Positions 21,034 to 36,249 of a stretch of DNA of 64,000 bases are shown one piece after another (the stretch's first letter is position 1; each line of letters begins with the position of its first letter). The DNA is from Vigna angularis (Eukaryota; Streptophyta; Magnoliopsida; Fabales; Fabaceae): the NCBI RefSeq assembly GCF_016808095.1, contig NC_068973.1, positions 34,590,077 through 34,654,076 on the forward strand. Direction: 5' to 3'. The position numbers and the translations under genes are program-made. The notes under the pieces are model-generated. The model was not told where the DNA came from and did not search any database. It saw only the letters and a program-made list of their open reading frames with translations.

Positions 21034-24000
21034 TGGTACGCGGGTCGCACCGCGTACAAATTCGATGCAACAAAAATAATGCAGTATAGCTAGGAAGTGA
21101 CTCCTAGGTCGTCTCTCAAGGACCAAATATTGTGGTTCAGTCTCAGATCACACACGAAGTGGGGGGGTTTGAAATGGTTGTTTTTGCGATGAAAATTAAA
21201 TTACGGTGAAAATTAAACTAAAACAGTAAAACAAAATTTAAATAGTAAAAATTAAACTGCTACAGTAAAAAAAAACGAAATTACAGTAAAATAAAACATT
21301 AAAATTAATTCTGGAACAGAAAATGAAAATACAGTAAACAATAATTACAGAAAACAGTAAAAACAGTAAAAACACTAAAACAGTAAATTTTAGAAAACAG
21401 TAAAAAAAAACGAAAATACAGTAACATGAAACAGTAAAAAATAAATCTGAACAGTAAAAACGAAAATACAGTAAAATAGAAAATTACAGAAAACAGTAAA
21501 AACAGAAAACAGTAAAAATAGAAAACAGTAAAAAACGAAAATACAGTAAAACGAAACAGTGAAAATAAATCTGGGACAGTAAAAACAAAAATACAGAAAA
21601 ATAGAAAATACAGAAAACAGTAAAAATAGAAAACAGTAAAAACAGAAAAAGAAATTACAGCAGTAAATAATAACAGTAAAAATAATAAATACAGAAATTC
21701 AAAATCAGTAAAACAGTAAAAACAAAATACAGAAAACATAAAATATAGAAAATAGTAAAAACAGAAAATAGTAAAAATGAAAATACAGTAAAAAGTAAAA
21801 ACATAAAACAGTAAAATTCAAATCTGAAAACAACATCAACATTACGGCGGCAAAACATTTAAATCCAAACTACAGCTAATAATTTAACGTGCAATATTCA
21901 ACAACGCAGTGCAAACAACGGTAAAAATTAGACGACAGGTAAACAACACAGGAATTAAATTGCTACATAATTAAAAGTACAGCAACAAATAAAACAGAGA
22001 CAGTAAAATGGAATTGACATTTGAGTAACAGGAAATTAAATCACATTTTGCATTGAATGTAAATTCATTACAACTAAAAACATAAAATTGGAACCTAGGA
22101 GCGTGTACACCAAAATCAGTTATTGTGCATCAACAGTAGCCTTCCGCAATTGTTCCAGTAGCTGTTGCAGCCAGCTTCTGCCGTGTCCTCCTCTGCTAGA
22201 CAGGTCCAGCTTCTTCTTCCAATGGTCTCCCACACGGCTCTCTCTACCAAACTCCTTACATCACTCTACATTCCATACTATTATGTTTTTCTATGAGGGA
22301 AAGACTCCCCCAGACCGTCAACCTCCTCTGCTGAACTGGGACTCCTTCTTTTATACACTAAATTCTCAAGTCTCGTTCTGGTACTGCTTGTGCGTTTCCA
22401 GCCAAGTTGCCATGCTGTTGTCTCCCATTAGCAACCTTCTTAATGAATTTCTTTAATCCACCATTGCTTCTCTGTCAGATAAAGCCATGTGGGGCCCTCC
22501 ATTTTTTTTACTTCTGCATATGCTCTGCACCGAGAACGCCATGCTGTTACTCCACCTAGTCTTCTCTTTGCTGAATTGCTTGCTTCTGCTCTCCATCCAG
22601 CCAATGAATCCATAAACGGTGGCTGCTGTATCAGCCTTCATCACTGTGAATCTCTAACTGATGTTGTTGCTGCTCATCAAGTGCTGGACATTGAGCACGC
22701 TGCTGGAGCAAATATTTTTCTGCTGAAAACGCGTGGAAGCATCAAGTCATGGCTGCAACGTGCATGTGTTCTTGGCTGGACAGCAACTCTCAATGACTGT
22801 TGTTCTCTCCTTGCTCTGGATGCTCCTGGACATGCAGCTCATCCAAGCTTCTTCTTGAATCATCACCGTCCAACCTCCATGAATGTGCCATGCTGCTGTG
22901 TGCGTTTTGGAGCTGCTTTCATGAGCTGCCCATGACTTTCTCTCCCTCTCAGTGGTTGCTGGAATGCTGCCAAATGAAGCTGTAAAAACTCCATAGCAGC
23001 TGCAACATGAAGGTGTGCTGGATGCGTGAGAAGTGGTGGAGTTGGACGTGTTGGAGCTGCTGGATGTGTGTTTCTTCCTAGGTGCAGCCGTGAGTTTTTC
23101 TTCTTGACATGGTGGGTGGAACTTTACTGGACCTGCAACCAGCTCTGGATCGAGAGTGCCTCTTCATTTTGCCTCTCTTCTTCTCCTCCCCTTGGTCATA
23201 ACACCCATCATGTAGTGCTCATTCCAGCAAGCGTGTAACTCTTTGCATTTCTGGAGGTGGCAAGTGCAGCTTTCGGTCTCCTAATTGCAGCAAGGAAAAA
23301 TAATATTTCCATGCTTGTATGTGTTGCTGACATGCATCTTCTTCACGTGTTGTGTGCGTGGCCTCCCACATCCATTCCAAAATATATTTTGTTCCATGTT
23401 TGACAAAAGTGTGCAGGGCCCGTGTGTTAGATGCTTGCCAAAATAAATTCTGATGGCTGTGAAACCTATTGCATTTTGCAATCCCACATGTGCTTTCAAT
23501 CAAATTGTCTCATTCAAGAATTGGTGGTCCCCCTTGTGTTTTCATATTTCAGCAAATAAGAAGCAGTGTGGTGCCCACTTCATTTCCATATTTTTCTTCA
23601 ACTAAAACTAATAATGGGACCCTTTACTGAAATTTAATTCAGCCGAGACTCATCCAAAGGCCCATGCATATTTTTTCTGAATTTCATGCTCACACATTTT
23701 GCTAAGTTGTTACCATTCCAGCCATGACATTATCACCTTACATGATGTTACTTTTTACTTGCTTCTCCATTTGTAAATGCCGTGAGATGTCCAAGCCATG
23801 TGTCTATGTTTCCAATTCAATTTCAACTTAAATGTGCCCTTGCAACCAAAAGAGTCTTACAATTAAATCACTTATAGCCATGAGATGCATTGTCTAATGA
23901 TCAATTCCAGCCACCACAAGTACCAAACAACAAGCAAACAATGCAAACATATTAGAACACTCAAACAGTAAGCACTGCACTGGCATAGGAGAGTAAATAA

Positions 24001-24549
24001 AATACTGGGAACAACACAGAATGAATTTGAACAAAAGAAAAACTATACTTGAAACTAGACATCCAGACGAAACTATGAAAAAAAATTTCATGCAAAACGG
24101 ATAAGAATTGAACTCAAACGAAGACACACAAGTTGACACAACATTCACGCAGCACTGGTAATCGTTTACAGCACTCCTGTAAACGATTACCCGAGAGGAA
24201 TTGCAAATTTGTACAGAAAGTCCAACACAGGTACTCAGTTAGGTGAACACAGGTCACCATTGGCAAAAAAACTGACTTTTAGGCACTTCTGCCCCTGTAA
24301 ACGATTACCCGAGAGGAATTGGGAATTTGTACAGAAAGTCTAAATGTCCAAAAATATTTTCCAAAATTTTTCATGCACTCAATAATGTAAATCATTCGTT
24401 TCAGATAATTCAAATTAATTAAAATAAGAATTTCTGATCGGATTAGGCTCAATTCAGTAAAATGGGAAAATACTGGACAATTAAGCACAATTCCCTGATT
24501 AATTCTAGCACAATAAACTAAATGAAGTGAATAAAATAATGATTCATCA
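21034..24549 (-). repeat. 5' LTR of the large element
   Basis: 3516 bp. It matches 6739-10270 except for a 15-bp deletion near 21320, one base fewer in an A run near 21270, and a T/C difference near 21643, as noticed by eye. It carries the same ACAGTAAAA tract and the hairpin at 24157-24191. It drives the minus strand, toward gag. Confidence 0.9.
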
Positions 24550-24554
24550 AACAG

Positions 24555-26441
<1,887 letters not shown>

Positions 26442-26445
26442 TTTA

Positions 26446-26456
26446 TGGTATCAGAG
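26446..26456 (+). promoter_or_regulatory. primer-binding site of the Tekay-type element
   Basis: TGGTATCAGAG, complementary to the 3' end of initiator methionine tRNA and standard for plant chromoviruses, starts 5 bases after the LTR end at 26441. Confidence 0.85.
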
Positions 26457-26587
26457 TAGTTTCCTCCTTAGAAACCTGTAGGTTGTGGGTGTGCATTGTT
26501 TGTGATTGGGTGTTTAGTCGTGTATAGGTAGTTATATTAGTTCCCTTGAGTTGGGCTAATGGTCTTTTCTCCCTATGTGAACAGAAG

Positions 26588-29500
26588 ATGGCACCTAGGC
26601 TTCCTCCTCCTCCTCCCCCACAGGTCGATCCGTCTGACTCTAACCAGATGTTAAATACTGTGCTTCAGGCGTTGCAACAGCAGAATGCTGCACTGGTTCA
26701 GCAGAACACCATAGCCCTACAAAAATTGGAAGCTGCTAGGATATCGGCTGAGAATGCTAGAGTGTCATCTGAGAACACTCAAAGCCAGTTCATGGAAGTG
26801 TTGACTAGTGGCAGGGCCACTCCAGGTGCTTCCTCCTCCGCTATGCCTGTACAAGAATGGAGTTTGGAGAATTTCCTCCAACAACACCCAGCCAGATTCA
26901 CTGGGAAATGCAGCCCTGATGAAGCCGACCACTGGTTTAGAGACATGGAGAGGATTTATGAAGCTAAGGGGTGTTCTGATGATAGGAAATTAGCCTATAC
27001 TCAATATCTGCTGACCGGGGAAGCTGGCCATTGGTGGAGCAGCATGAAGATGATCCTGGAGAGGAGTGAAACTCCTATCACCTAGGAGTTGTTCAGGGTC
27101 AAATTTTACACTGAGTACTTCCCAGACAGTGTGAGGTTTGCAAAAGAAGTAGAATTCATGGAGCTGGTACAGGGCAACAAATCAGTGTCAGAGTATGCAG
27201 ACCGCTTCAAACATCTACTTCGCTTCAACACTATGGCGGTGGATGAAGAATGGCAATGCAGAAAATTTGAAAATGGCTTGAGGAGTGATATCAAGCTGCT
27301 TGTAAAGGGGTTACGCATCAGAGAGTTCCTTGCTCTGGTGGAGATGGCCCGTGATCTAGAGAAGACGAAGAGGGAATCTGAGAGACAGCAGAGTCAGCCT
27401 GCTAGGAGTGGGGGATCATCTGGGTCTCGTGGTGGACTTAGCACTAGGAAGACCCCTTACACTAGACCATCCCTTTCTTCTGGGTCTAGGGGTTCATCCT
27501 CTCAGCCATCAGTACAGTCAGGACCAGCCAGACCATCTGGCACCGTTAGATGTTTTGGTTGTGGAGGACCTCATTACCGGAACAACTGCCCTCTGGCAAA
27601 TGGCGCAAGGAAGTGCTTCAAGTGCGAAAAAGAGGGACACATTGCTGTTGAGTGTACCTCTACAGCAGGGTCAGGGCCTTAGGCGCAGAGGACTCGTTTG
27701 CCTCCACCCAAGGGAGGTGGTAGACCCCAAGCGGTGGGTAGAGTATACGCCATGACAGGATCAGAGGCAGTCAGCTTAGGTAACCTCATCATCGGTGGCT
27801 GTTTGCTTCTTGGTGTGCCTTGTGTGGTGCTATTTGATTCGGGGGCAACACACTCCTTCATATCAGAGGCATGTGTTGAGAAATTGGGTATGTCTGTAGA
27901 AGAGTTAGACTTGATCTGGTGGTGTCTACACCAGCATCAGGGTTAGTCAGGACATCTTCTATGTGTGTCCGTTGTCCGATCGTCATAGAGGGACGTCGGT
28001 TCAAGGTAAACCTCATATTTTTATCTTTGAAGGGGTTAGAGGTGATCTTCGGAATGGATTGGCTATCTGCCAATCGAATCCTCATCGACTGCGGTAATAA
28101 GGAGTTGATATTCCTCGATGAAGGCGAGAACATGCCCTTGTCACTGGGGGTGTTGAGACAAGACCTTATAAAGGGCGCTTGTTGTTTCCTGATCATGTCT
28201 TACATGGACGGAGTTCAGGATCCAAACCTTTCAACTCCGGGAAACCAGAGTGTGGATCTTCGGGTTGTGGATGATTTTATGGACGTATTCCCTGAAGAAG
28301 TTCCTGGCCTACCTCGTCCGAGAGAGGTAGAGTTCTCTATAGACTTGGTCTCAAGATCAGGACCAATTTCTATAGCCCCGTACCGGATGGCGCCAGCAGA
28401 GTTAGCGAAATTGAAGAAACAGATTGAAGAGTTGCTAGAGAAGCAATTCATTAGGCCCAGTGTTTCACCTTGGGGTGTACCAGTGTTGTTGGTGAAGAAG
28501 AAGGATGGCAGCTCCAGATTGTGTGTTGATTATAGGCAACTGAACAAACTCATGATCAAGAACAAGTATCTGTTGCCTAGGATAGATGATCTGTTGGATC
28601 AATTGCATGGAGCCACTGTGTTTTCTAAGATTGACTTGAGATCAGGCTACCATCAAATCTTGGTGAAGGCTGATGACGTACAGAAGACAGCCTTTAGATC
28701 CAGATATGGCCATTACGAGTATGTAGTCATGCCTTTTGGGGTGACTAATGCTCCCGCCATCTTCATGGATTACATGAACAGGATCTTCATACCTTTCTTA
28801 GATAAATTCGTGATTGTTTTCATAGATGACATCTTGGTTTATTCTAAGACTCGAGAAGAGCATGAAGATCACCTTAGAACAGTCCTTGGAATCTTGAGAG
28901 AAAGAAAGTTATATGCAAAACTGTCTAAGTGTGAGTTTTGGATGGATGAAGTGCCTTTCTTGGGGCATGTTATCTCGGCTGGCGGAATTGTTGTTGATCC
29001 AGCCAAGGTACGAGCAGTGATGGAGTGGGAAAGGCCTAAGACGGTTACAGAGGTCAGGAGCTTTGTGGGCTTAGCAGGCTACTATCGCCGCTTCATTGAG
29101 AACTTTGCTCGGATAGTAGCGTCGTTGACCCAATTGACCAGGAAGGATCAGCCCTTTGTTTGGACTGATAGGTGTGAGACTAATTTCCAAAAGGTAAAGC
29201 AGAAGTTGACGAGTGCACCGGTGTTGATTATTCCTGACACAGGGAAACCCTTTGAGGTTTACTGTGATGCCTCCTACCAGAGATTGGAGTGTGTATTGAT
29301 GCAAGAGAAGAGAGTGGTCGCTTATGCCTCAAGACAACTCAAAGTGCATGAGAAGAATTATCGCACTCATGACTTGGAGTTGGCTGCAGTCGTTTTTGCA
29401 TTGAAGATCTGGAGACATTACTTGTATGGAGCTCAATTTCAGGTGTTCAGCGACCACAAGAGTTTGAAGTATCTGTTTGATCAGAAGGAACTGAATATGA

Positions 29501-29812
29501 GGCAGAGGAGATGGATGGAGTTCCTCAAAGACTATGAATTTGAACTCTTGTACCACCCTGGGAAAGCAAATGTAGTAGCTGACGCTTTGAGTCGAAAATT
29601 GGTGCATGTTTCTTGCTTGATGATTAGAGAGTTGGAATTAGTAGAGAGCTTCAGGGATTTGAGATTGCAGGTGGAGTTTGAAGTTGATAGTATTAGATGC
29701 GATAATTTGGTGGTGTCCAATGACTTGTTGAAACGTGTCCAAGAAGAGTAATTGAAAGATGTTGAGCTCCAAACGTCAGTCAGTTTGATTGGGACTGAAC
29801 AAGGTAAAGATT
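26588..29812 (+). pseudogene. Tekay-type gag-pol pseudogene, truncated before integrase
   Basis: The frame opens at the ATG at 26588. Gag core about 26850-27330; a CCHC pair (CFGCGGPHYRNNC and CFKCEKEGHIAVEC) about 27550-27660; protease with LFDSGATHSFIS about 27832; reverse transcriptase about 28380-29000 with [10 protein letters not shown]; RNase H with YCDAS and HKSLKYLF to about 29590. In-frame TAG stops lie at 27083 and 27680, and a one-base shift near 27912-27920 moves the rest to another frame. The similarity ends about 29812 in the linker before integrase; integrase, chromodomain and 3' LTR are absent. Tekay-type chromovirus by gag, protease and primer-binding site. Not functional. 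Confidence 0.88.
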
Positions 29813-30153
29813 AGGGCTTAGATGGTGGAGAAGATGATGGAGGTGCGAAGATGGTGGTTGGTCGTGACCGTGGCGACGACGGTTAAGGTTAGGTGGTGGC
29901 TAGGGTTTCTGTGTAGGAGAAATTAGGGCTTCTGGAGGTAGGAGATGATGATGACGTGTCAAGGGTGATGTGTCATTTATTGAACATCTGGACATCTGGC
30001 CGTTAACGATTTAAACGCCATCTGTAAAAAGGACTAAATTGAACATAAATTACGTTTTTTAGGACAACATTGAACAGCAAAAAAAATTGGGACCATTTCG
30101 AACATTCCCAACCAAAATTGGGACCAAAATAGGTATTATACCTGTTTAATTAA
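29813..30153. other. unclassified repeat end
   Basis: Sequence unrelated to pol begins abruptly after 29812. Its right half has GGGACCAAAATAGGTATTAT, GGACTAAATTGAAC and a CCGTTAACG motif, in the style of a repeat seen again at about 48785-49030 (GGACCCCTAATTTAAC and similar). No coding frame and no clear terminal repeats. Confidence 0.4.
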
Positions 30154-32535
30154 TGTAACATCCCAAAAATATAGCGTGAAACCATATCATAGGATACTCA
30201 CGATTAACAATATTACAGTTCAGTTCTGAGAGAAAAAGGGTACGTTTATGACCGAACGGCCTTACAAAAATACTACATAATTTAAACTTTACAAAACGAA
30301 AGACTAAACCGAATGGTGTACAAAAAGATATATACCTAAACCGAACGGTCATACAGTACTATGTACAAACCGAACGACCCTAAATTAAGAAGATGGGGGC
30401 TCCTCACTCAGCACTTGCTCCATGGAGTCTTCATCGCCTTCTACTCACATCCAAAGGATGATCATTGCAGTGAAGAGAACGACCGAACGGACAGGGAAGG
30501 ACAAGACAGAAAAGTAGGGTAAGCTAGAGTAATTTAAGTAATTTAATTAATCCATACAACACATTATTTAACAAAGATAAAAACCAGCAAAGAAAACAAC
30601 ATATCAACCATACAACCATCATGTACATGTTTCAGGGAATAACCGAGCACACAACAAGCAAAGACCGACCACGTAAACTTTACCATCCAGATTGTATGAA
30701 TTGTGTAGCTAGACGTTTTTGCACCCAGGTGGTGTAGTAGCTGGGATGCCTTCAACAGCTGCCACCCAAGGTAAGTCCGTTATGTTGTCGCCCATCTCAC
30801 CCTATGGACTAGGACCTCCTGCCGTTCTCACACATGAGTTACTCCTCTCTACTTGAGAATGAGTAATCATAGAACATCAGGATAAACGACACTTAGCATG
30901 ACCACATTCATACTTTACCATTCCAAACCATTCATGAGACATTCCGCCTTGGAATTCTCTTCCACATTACTTTAAAGAATTTTCATACACATTATATTTT
31001 CACTCATAAGACCAAACGACCCTGTGAACGTTGGAGATCGAACGGAAGTACTGCTTTAACCTATGAACATAACCGAACGTTAAACCCCTGAACCCTTTTT
31101 AACTTACACTTAACACTATTGGCTTACGCCGAACGCTACTGGCTAAGACCGAACACTATCGCCTTAAACTGAACCCTTATAATTTATACCGAACACTACG
31201 TACAAGACTGAGTTCTCTTCAAAAGTCCGAGTGCCAGTACAAACCGAACACTCTTCAAGAAGCCGAGTGTCAGTACCAACCGAACACTCTTCGAGAGACC
31301 GAGTGTCAGTACAGACTGAGCACTCTTTAAGAATCCGAAAGATAATGAACTGGAAAGTCTCTAAAGAGACTAACCTAGTTATGACCGATAGCAGAACAAG
31401 GTCGAACGATCAACACTAACCATTTCAGCGTTCTGCATAATTCTGCAGAACTTCTGCAGAATTATGAACAACACCCAACATAACCATTTCTAAACACTTT
31501 GGCTAACTTCTAATCCTCAAAACTTGAATCATATATCAATTCACACCTAATCAGATATACTTAATTTTCAAAAACACAAATCTAGAGAGTTTCATGACAG
31601 ATTTCACCTCAATTTACACAAAATAAGAACCCAAGGACCCAAAGTCAGATTTCTCACTTTTCATACCTTATAGAAGAACTTAAAGGCTCTAACAAGTCTA
31701 ACTAAACATGCTCAGACACAATTAATTACCTAATTTCATTTCTAGCCTCAACTTCTCAATTTCACTCATTCACTTTCTCCAACCAAGAAGAAACCGAACA
31801 TTATTTCAGCAGAAACCAAACAGTTCACAAGTCTCGGTCATACACACAAATCAGTAATACAATCATTCAAGCATAGATGCATACATTCAAACAACCAATT
31901 CCAATACAGAAAACGTAATTAAATTACTAGCTTCCCTTACCTTGAATCAAAGAGATCACTTTTACACGTTTCAACCCGAGAACTTCTACAACAGCTACAA
32001 TTTCTGGTCGGTGCAGCGAAACCAACCGAAGAAACCAAAAGAGAAAAGACTCAGGAACAAATGCAAGAACACATGCAAGCCGATCAATGCTTGCATGCAC
32101 AGAAAACGCCGAGAATTCATAGGAAGAAGTTTCGGACCTTACCAGCTTCAAGAGAGGATTTTGATCGGTGCAAAGTGAGGCCCTTGACACCAGGAGTGCT
32201 CAGGCACCAACTGATTGTTGATCGGAAGAAGAAGGAAGGAGAAAATTTAAAGAGAAGGTAAAGAAATATAAGGAAGAAAGTAGAGAGAAGGAGGAGAAAA
32301 TGTGCAGAAGCTTAGTGGAGAAGAAGGTTGCAGCAGGGAAGTTGCACGATTTTTCAAAATCTCAGTTTAAATATTGCTGCCAAAAATCGTTCGGCCATTC
32401 TCTTACTTACACCTGGCTTCCACTCTCTGCATGTTTTCTTGGTCTTCACAATTAACACTTATTTATTTTTAAAAAATTTATCTATAAATCATCTAAAAGA
32501 AAAATCATGGGAAAATTCCAATTATGTATGTTTGT
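30154..32535 (-). mobile_element. Tekay-type LTR, minus strand, probably solo
   Basis: On the minus strand it ends TTTTTGGGATGTTACA and contains ATGATCATCCTTTGGATGTG, homologous to 26160-26220 of the other Tekay LTR. A promoter-like GGCAGCAATATTTAAACTGA (about 32360-32380), then TTCTTCTCC-rich leader sequence, fits U3/R. No gag or primer-binding site is found at either end, so it is solo or truncated. The right boundary is approximate and no target duplication was found. It carries a CCGAACG motif cluster. Confidence 0.7.
30240..31420. repeat. CCGAACGGTC motif cluster in Tekay LTR
   Basis: About 25 scattered copies of ACCGAACGG, ACCGAACACT, GACCGAACG and similar. The core is the same as in the clusters at 3728-3968 and 15365-16415, but the host LTR family is different. 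Confidence 0.7.
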
Positions 32536-32539
32536 AAGG

Positions 32540-33113
32540 GTATCTATCCTATACAGGCTCCATCATGTATGTGTTAATTATGTTTTTTTACGAGAATAAT
32601 ATTGTATATTTTGATAAAGTGTTGAAATACTTCTAATTATAAATTTTTTAACATTTTTTTGGATGATATATAAAATAAATAAATATTCTTCACACATCAT
32701 ATGTATAAATTTTCAAATGAAATCCTCTCCCGTCAAAATACTTGGATTTTATCTGATTTTCTCCTACTTCAAATGCTTTCATCTCATTCCTACTTGCAGA
32801 AGTTTTATTTTTACATCTACTTTTGATGATGTTATTCATCTCTTGTAACTTCTATTTTTATTTATATAAAAAAAAGTGATGTTCAAATAAATGGGTAGAC
32901 CCTCAGCAATTACATGTCTAGTTGAGATTTTCAACCGATGCACTATCAAAACTGGAAAGAAACAAAAGTGTTTCAAAATATAAGTAATAAGATGGAGTAT
33001 TTAGATTTAATGATTTGGTTTGTGCAGTTTTTTTTATCTATTTTTTAATAAAGTTTGTGGATATGATATGATATTTCTTTTTAAACATGATTTTTTATTC
33101 AATCTGAATCAAA
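32540..33113. other. AT-rich spacer, nothing identified
   Basis: AT-rich sequence between the Tekay-type LTR and the next element. I see no gene, repeat termini or regulatory site that I can support. Confidence 0.4.
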
Positions 33114-33549
33114 TGAATTTTATTGAAGAACTGATGAAGTAGAGTTTGTGTGTATAATGGTATATTATCTATTTTATTATAACTCAACAGAAACAATGCA
33201 ATAGGAATAGAATAATTTGTATGGTCTGTGATGGTTGTCCTTAGCTGGAAGAACTAAGGATTCAACCTGATGCATAGAAGAACCTAGAATGAGTAGAGAA
33301 ATAAGAGAGAATAGACAAAGAGTCCAAAAGGTCAGAGAGAATATTCATACCAGGCATATCTCTCTCCTCAAACGTAATCCTCCAAATACCCACTTCTCTT
33401 GTGTTGATGTGTGCTCCTCCTAACCGCTTTGCTACTACATGGATTATTTGTCATCTCCTGCCTTATGCTTGTATTATTTGTGCATCCTTTTTCTGCCCTT
33501 GGCCTTTTATGCATGTTACATTACCCTGTTCATAAAAAACAACCTTGTC

Positions 33550-35267
33550 CTCAAGGTTGAACAAAGGATAAGCCTTTTTCACCTCCTCCACATCTTCCCA
33601 AGTAGGTTCTTTAGGATCTAGAATGTCCCACTGCATTAATATCTGTGACACCTTCTGTTGATTCCTTGTTATCACTCTACAATTAAATATTTTCCAAGGT
33701 TGCACTATGGGACCAAACTCTGAGGTAGTTAACGACAGGGAAAGATATTGTTGTGGTGAACTACCTTGGAACTTCTTGAGCAAGGAAATATGAAACATTG
33801 GGTGGATTTTAGCTGTGTTAGGCAATTGTAGTTTATAAGCAACAAATCCTATCTTTTCAATCACCTCAAAGGGCCCAAAAAACTTTAATCCCAGTTTTTG
33901 AATTTTACGTAAGGTTAGAGATTGTTGCCTATATGGTTGCAGCTTGACCAAAGCAAGATCTCCCACTTGTAGTTGAAAGTCTCGCCTCCTTTTATCTGCT
34001 TGTTGTTTCATATAGTTTTGAGACTTCAATAGATTGACCTTTAATTGTGATATGATTTTATCTCTGGCTGTCAAATCTTCCCTCACTGAAGTGGGATCCT
34101 TTTGATTTTGGTCATATCTTCTAAGTTTCAGAGGAAGTCTTCCAAACACCGCTTGAAAGGGAGTCATACCTAAGTTGTGATGAAAGGAAGTATCATACAA
34201 ATACTGGGCCTAAGAGACATCATATTCATTCAAGACTTAGGATTCTTATACACATAGCACCTCAAATACATTTCCAATGTCTTATTTAGATTCTTCGTTT
34301 GACCATCGGATTGGGGATGATACGTGAATTCCATGACTAAGGTAGTTCCTTGAGATTTAAACAATTATTGCCTGAAGGAGCTAATAAAAACTTTATCCCT
34401 GTTAGATACAATGGAATTTGGAATTCCATGTATCTTACCACCTGTACAATAAAGGCTTCTGCCATAGATTTAGTGGAAAAATCTGATCTTAACATAATGA
34501 AATAGGCAAATTTGGACAATCTGTCAACCAATATCATTATTATTGCGTAACTAGTGACAGATGGAAGATGGGTGATAAAATCCATGACAATGTCCTCCCA
34601 AACCTGTTGAGGAATAGACAATGGTTGCAATAGACCTTTAGGTAAGGCATGAGCCACATTTGCTTGTTAACAAACTACACATTCATTGATGAATTTCCGA
34701 ATGTCCTGTTGCATATTGTATATTTCTGATATAGCATTGGTCTGCATCATTCTTCTGATATGATTTAATTGAGCTTGAGCTGGCATCAATTCCTTATCTC
34801 CTTGTAGTGTAGTAAATCTTTCCTTATGAAGTAATTTCAATAGCAAAGCATCATAATTTCCAATATGAGTACCAATGGTTTTTAACCAACTAGCTCTAAG
34901 AATTAAATCTTCCCCTGAAATTGATAGTAAGAAAACAGGTAAAACAAAGGAAAGTCCTTGTGCCTGCACCTTAAGCTGCTGAATTTTTCCTTCAATCGTC
35001 ATGTAATTTCATTCCCTACCATACTCTAAACAAGGAAGCAGGTTCTACTAGAAGTTTTAAGAATTTTGCAATCCTTGGCTGCAAAAAATTATCAGAACTA
35101 CCACCATTAATTAAGACTTGCATCGAAAGTTTATTAATGTGAGCTAAAAAGTGAATGGTGCCCACACTCATTCCCCTTTTTAAAGCATTCAGAGATAGAT
35201 GATGCTCTTCCTCAGAAACATTTTGGAATATCAACTTTTTCTTGTTTTGTTGCAGTATCCTGCCCAA
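33550..35267 (-). pseudogene. protease, integrase and chromodomain remnant
   Basis: From 35267 downwards: a protease with LINGGSSDNFLQPR, where the usual D of D-(S/G)-G is N; the region after it (35002-34667) reads protease-linker straight into the integrase zinc finger (INECVVC), so about 1.5-2 kb of reverse transcriptase and RNase H is missing. Integrase core about 34657-34340 (WEDIVMDFITHLPS, ILVDRLSKFAYF). C-terminal integrase plus chromodomain 34200-33463, with FHISLLKKF and LMQWDILDPKEPTWEDVEEV. Stops and frameshifts separate the parts. Closest to the Reina-like chromoviruses. Not functional. Confidence 0.82.
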
Positions 35268-35372
35268 TTACATCCTCCTCTTCTAATTCCAGAAACATAT
35301 GTTGTCTGTTGATACATTTGTGATTAAAAGTGAATTTTTCATCACAAAAATAACAAAGACCATTATCTCTTC

Positions 35373-36249
35373 TCAATTGCATTTCAGCTTGCTAATTCTC
35401 TTCACATTGCTATTTTTTATTTGTGGAGTGCTTGGAGTGGGTAACAGAGGTGGAAGGCTTGCTTTAATATTACTTCTCTGATTCTGATAAGTTTGTTGCA
35501 GAGGCTGAGACATAGGTTTCGTTGCATATGTTGAAACCATTGGTTTAGTGAAAGATGGTTTGGTTACAGGACAATATTTATCTTCGTATAGCTTTGCCAA
35601 AGCCACTACTCTCAACAATGAAATTGGGGATAGGGCCATCACATCTCTTTCAATATCCACATTTAACCAACTCAGAAAACAATTCAAAAGTACCTCATCA
35701 CTTAGACCTGCTGATCTATTTTCCAGGGACATAAATTGTAAATAATATTCAGAGACCAAACCTGTTTGTTGTAGTTTGAACAATTCAGCCATTGGAGAAT
35801 CGAAAGGCGAAGGTCCAAATTTTTGATTTAAGAGCACAGGTTAAATCCACCCATGTATTAATAACTACTAGTCATTGTAACATCTGAAACCAAGGTACCA
35901 CTTCACCCTCAAAATACATAGCCGATATTTCCACCCTAGCCATATCCGGTGTATTGTGATAGTTGAAAATTTTCTCCACCTTGAAAATCCAGCTAAGCAC
36001 TGACGATGTGCCATCAAAGTGAGAAAACTCCAAAGAATTATTCCTCATAGGAAACGCTGCATTCAATGGTCTTGGAGAATTTTTTGTCGTCGACTCTTCA
36101 TGTTGTTGGTGCATTGATTTCTCCAGCAACAAGCATTCTAATGTTGCTTGGTTTTTATCAAATCGATGTTGATTTTCTGCCTCTTTTTGTGCATTGTTGT
36201 CATGTTCTTGACGATAGCTCAAATCGTTCCAACAATCTTTGAATCTCAC
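35373..36249 (-). pseudogene. chromovirus gag remnant
   Basis: Two broken frames (36249-35872 and 35837-35373) contain LEFSHFDGTSSVLSWIFKVE and FNYHNTPDMARVEISAMYFE, then LQQTGLVSEYYLQFMSLENR, the chromovirus gag pattern. A short piece between them is out of frame. It lies directly inside the 5' LTR and belongs with the pol remnant to its left. Confidence 0.75.

Larger units (their letters stand above)
6739..24549 (-). mobile_element. non-autonomous Athila/Tat-branch LTR element with homeobox cargo
   Basis: A 17.8-kb minus-strand element: LTRs 6739-10270 and 21034-24549, TG...CA termini, target duplication AACAG, a primer-binding site at 21009-21028, gag at 19177-20805, and an antisense WOX-like gene at 17071-18524. 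No protease, reverse transcriptase, RNase H or integrase is visible, so mobility would need a partner element. Of the 10.8-kb internal region, 5.2 kb is a nested solo LTR (11387-16559). The LTRs differ by a 15-bp indel, a 1-bp homopolymer indel and at least one substitution noticed by eye, so the insertion is recent. The gag type and the primer-binding site place it in the non-chromovirus branch of Ty3/gypsy; Athila versus Tat is not resolved. Confidence 0.9.
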
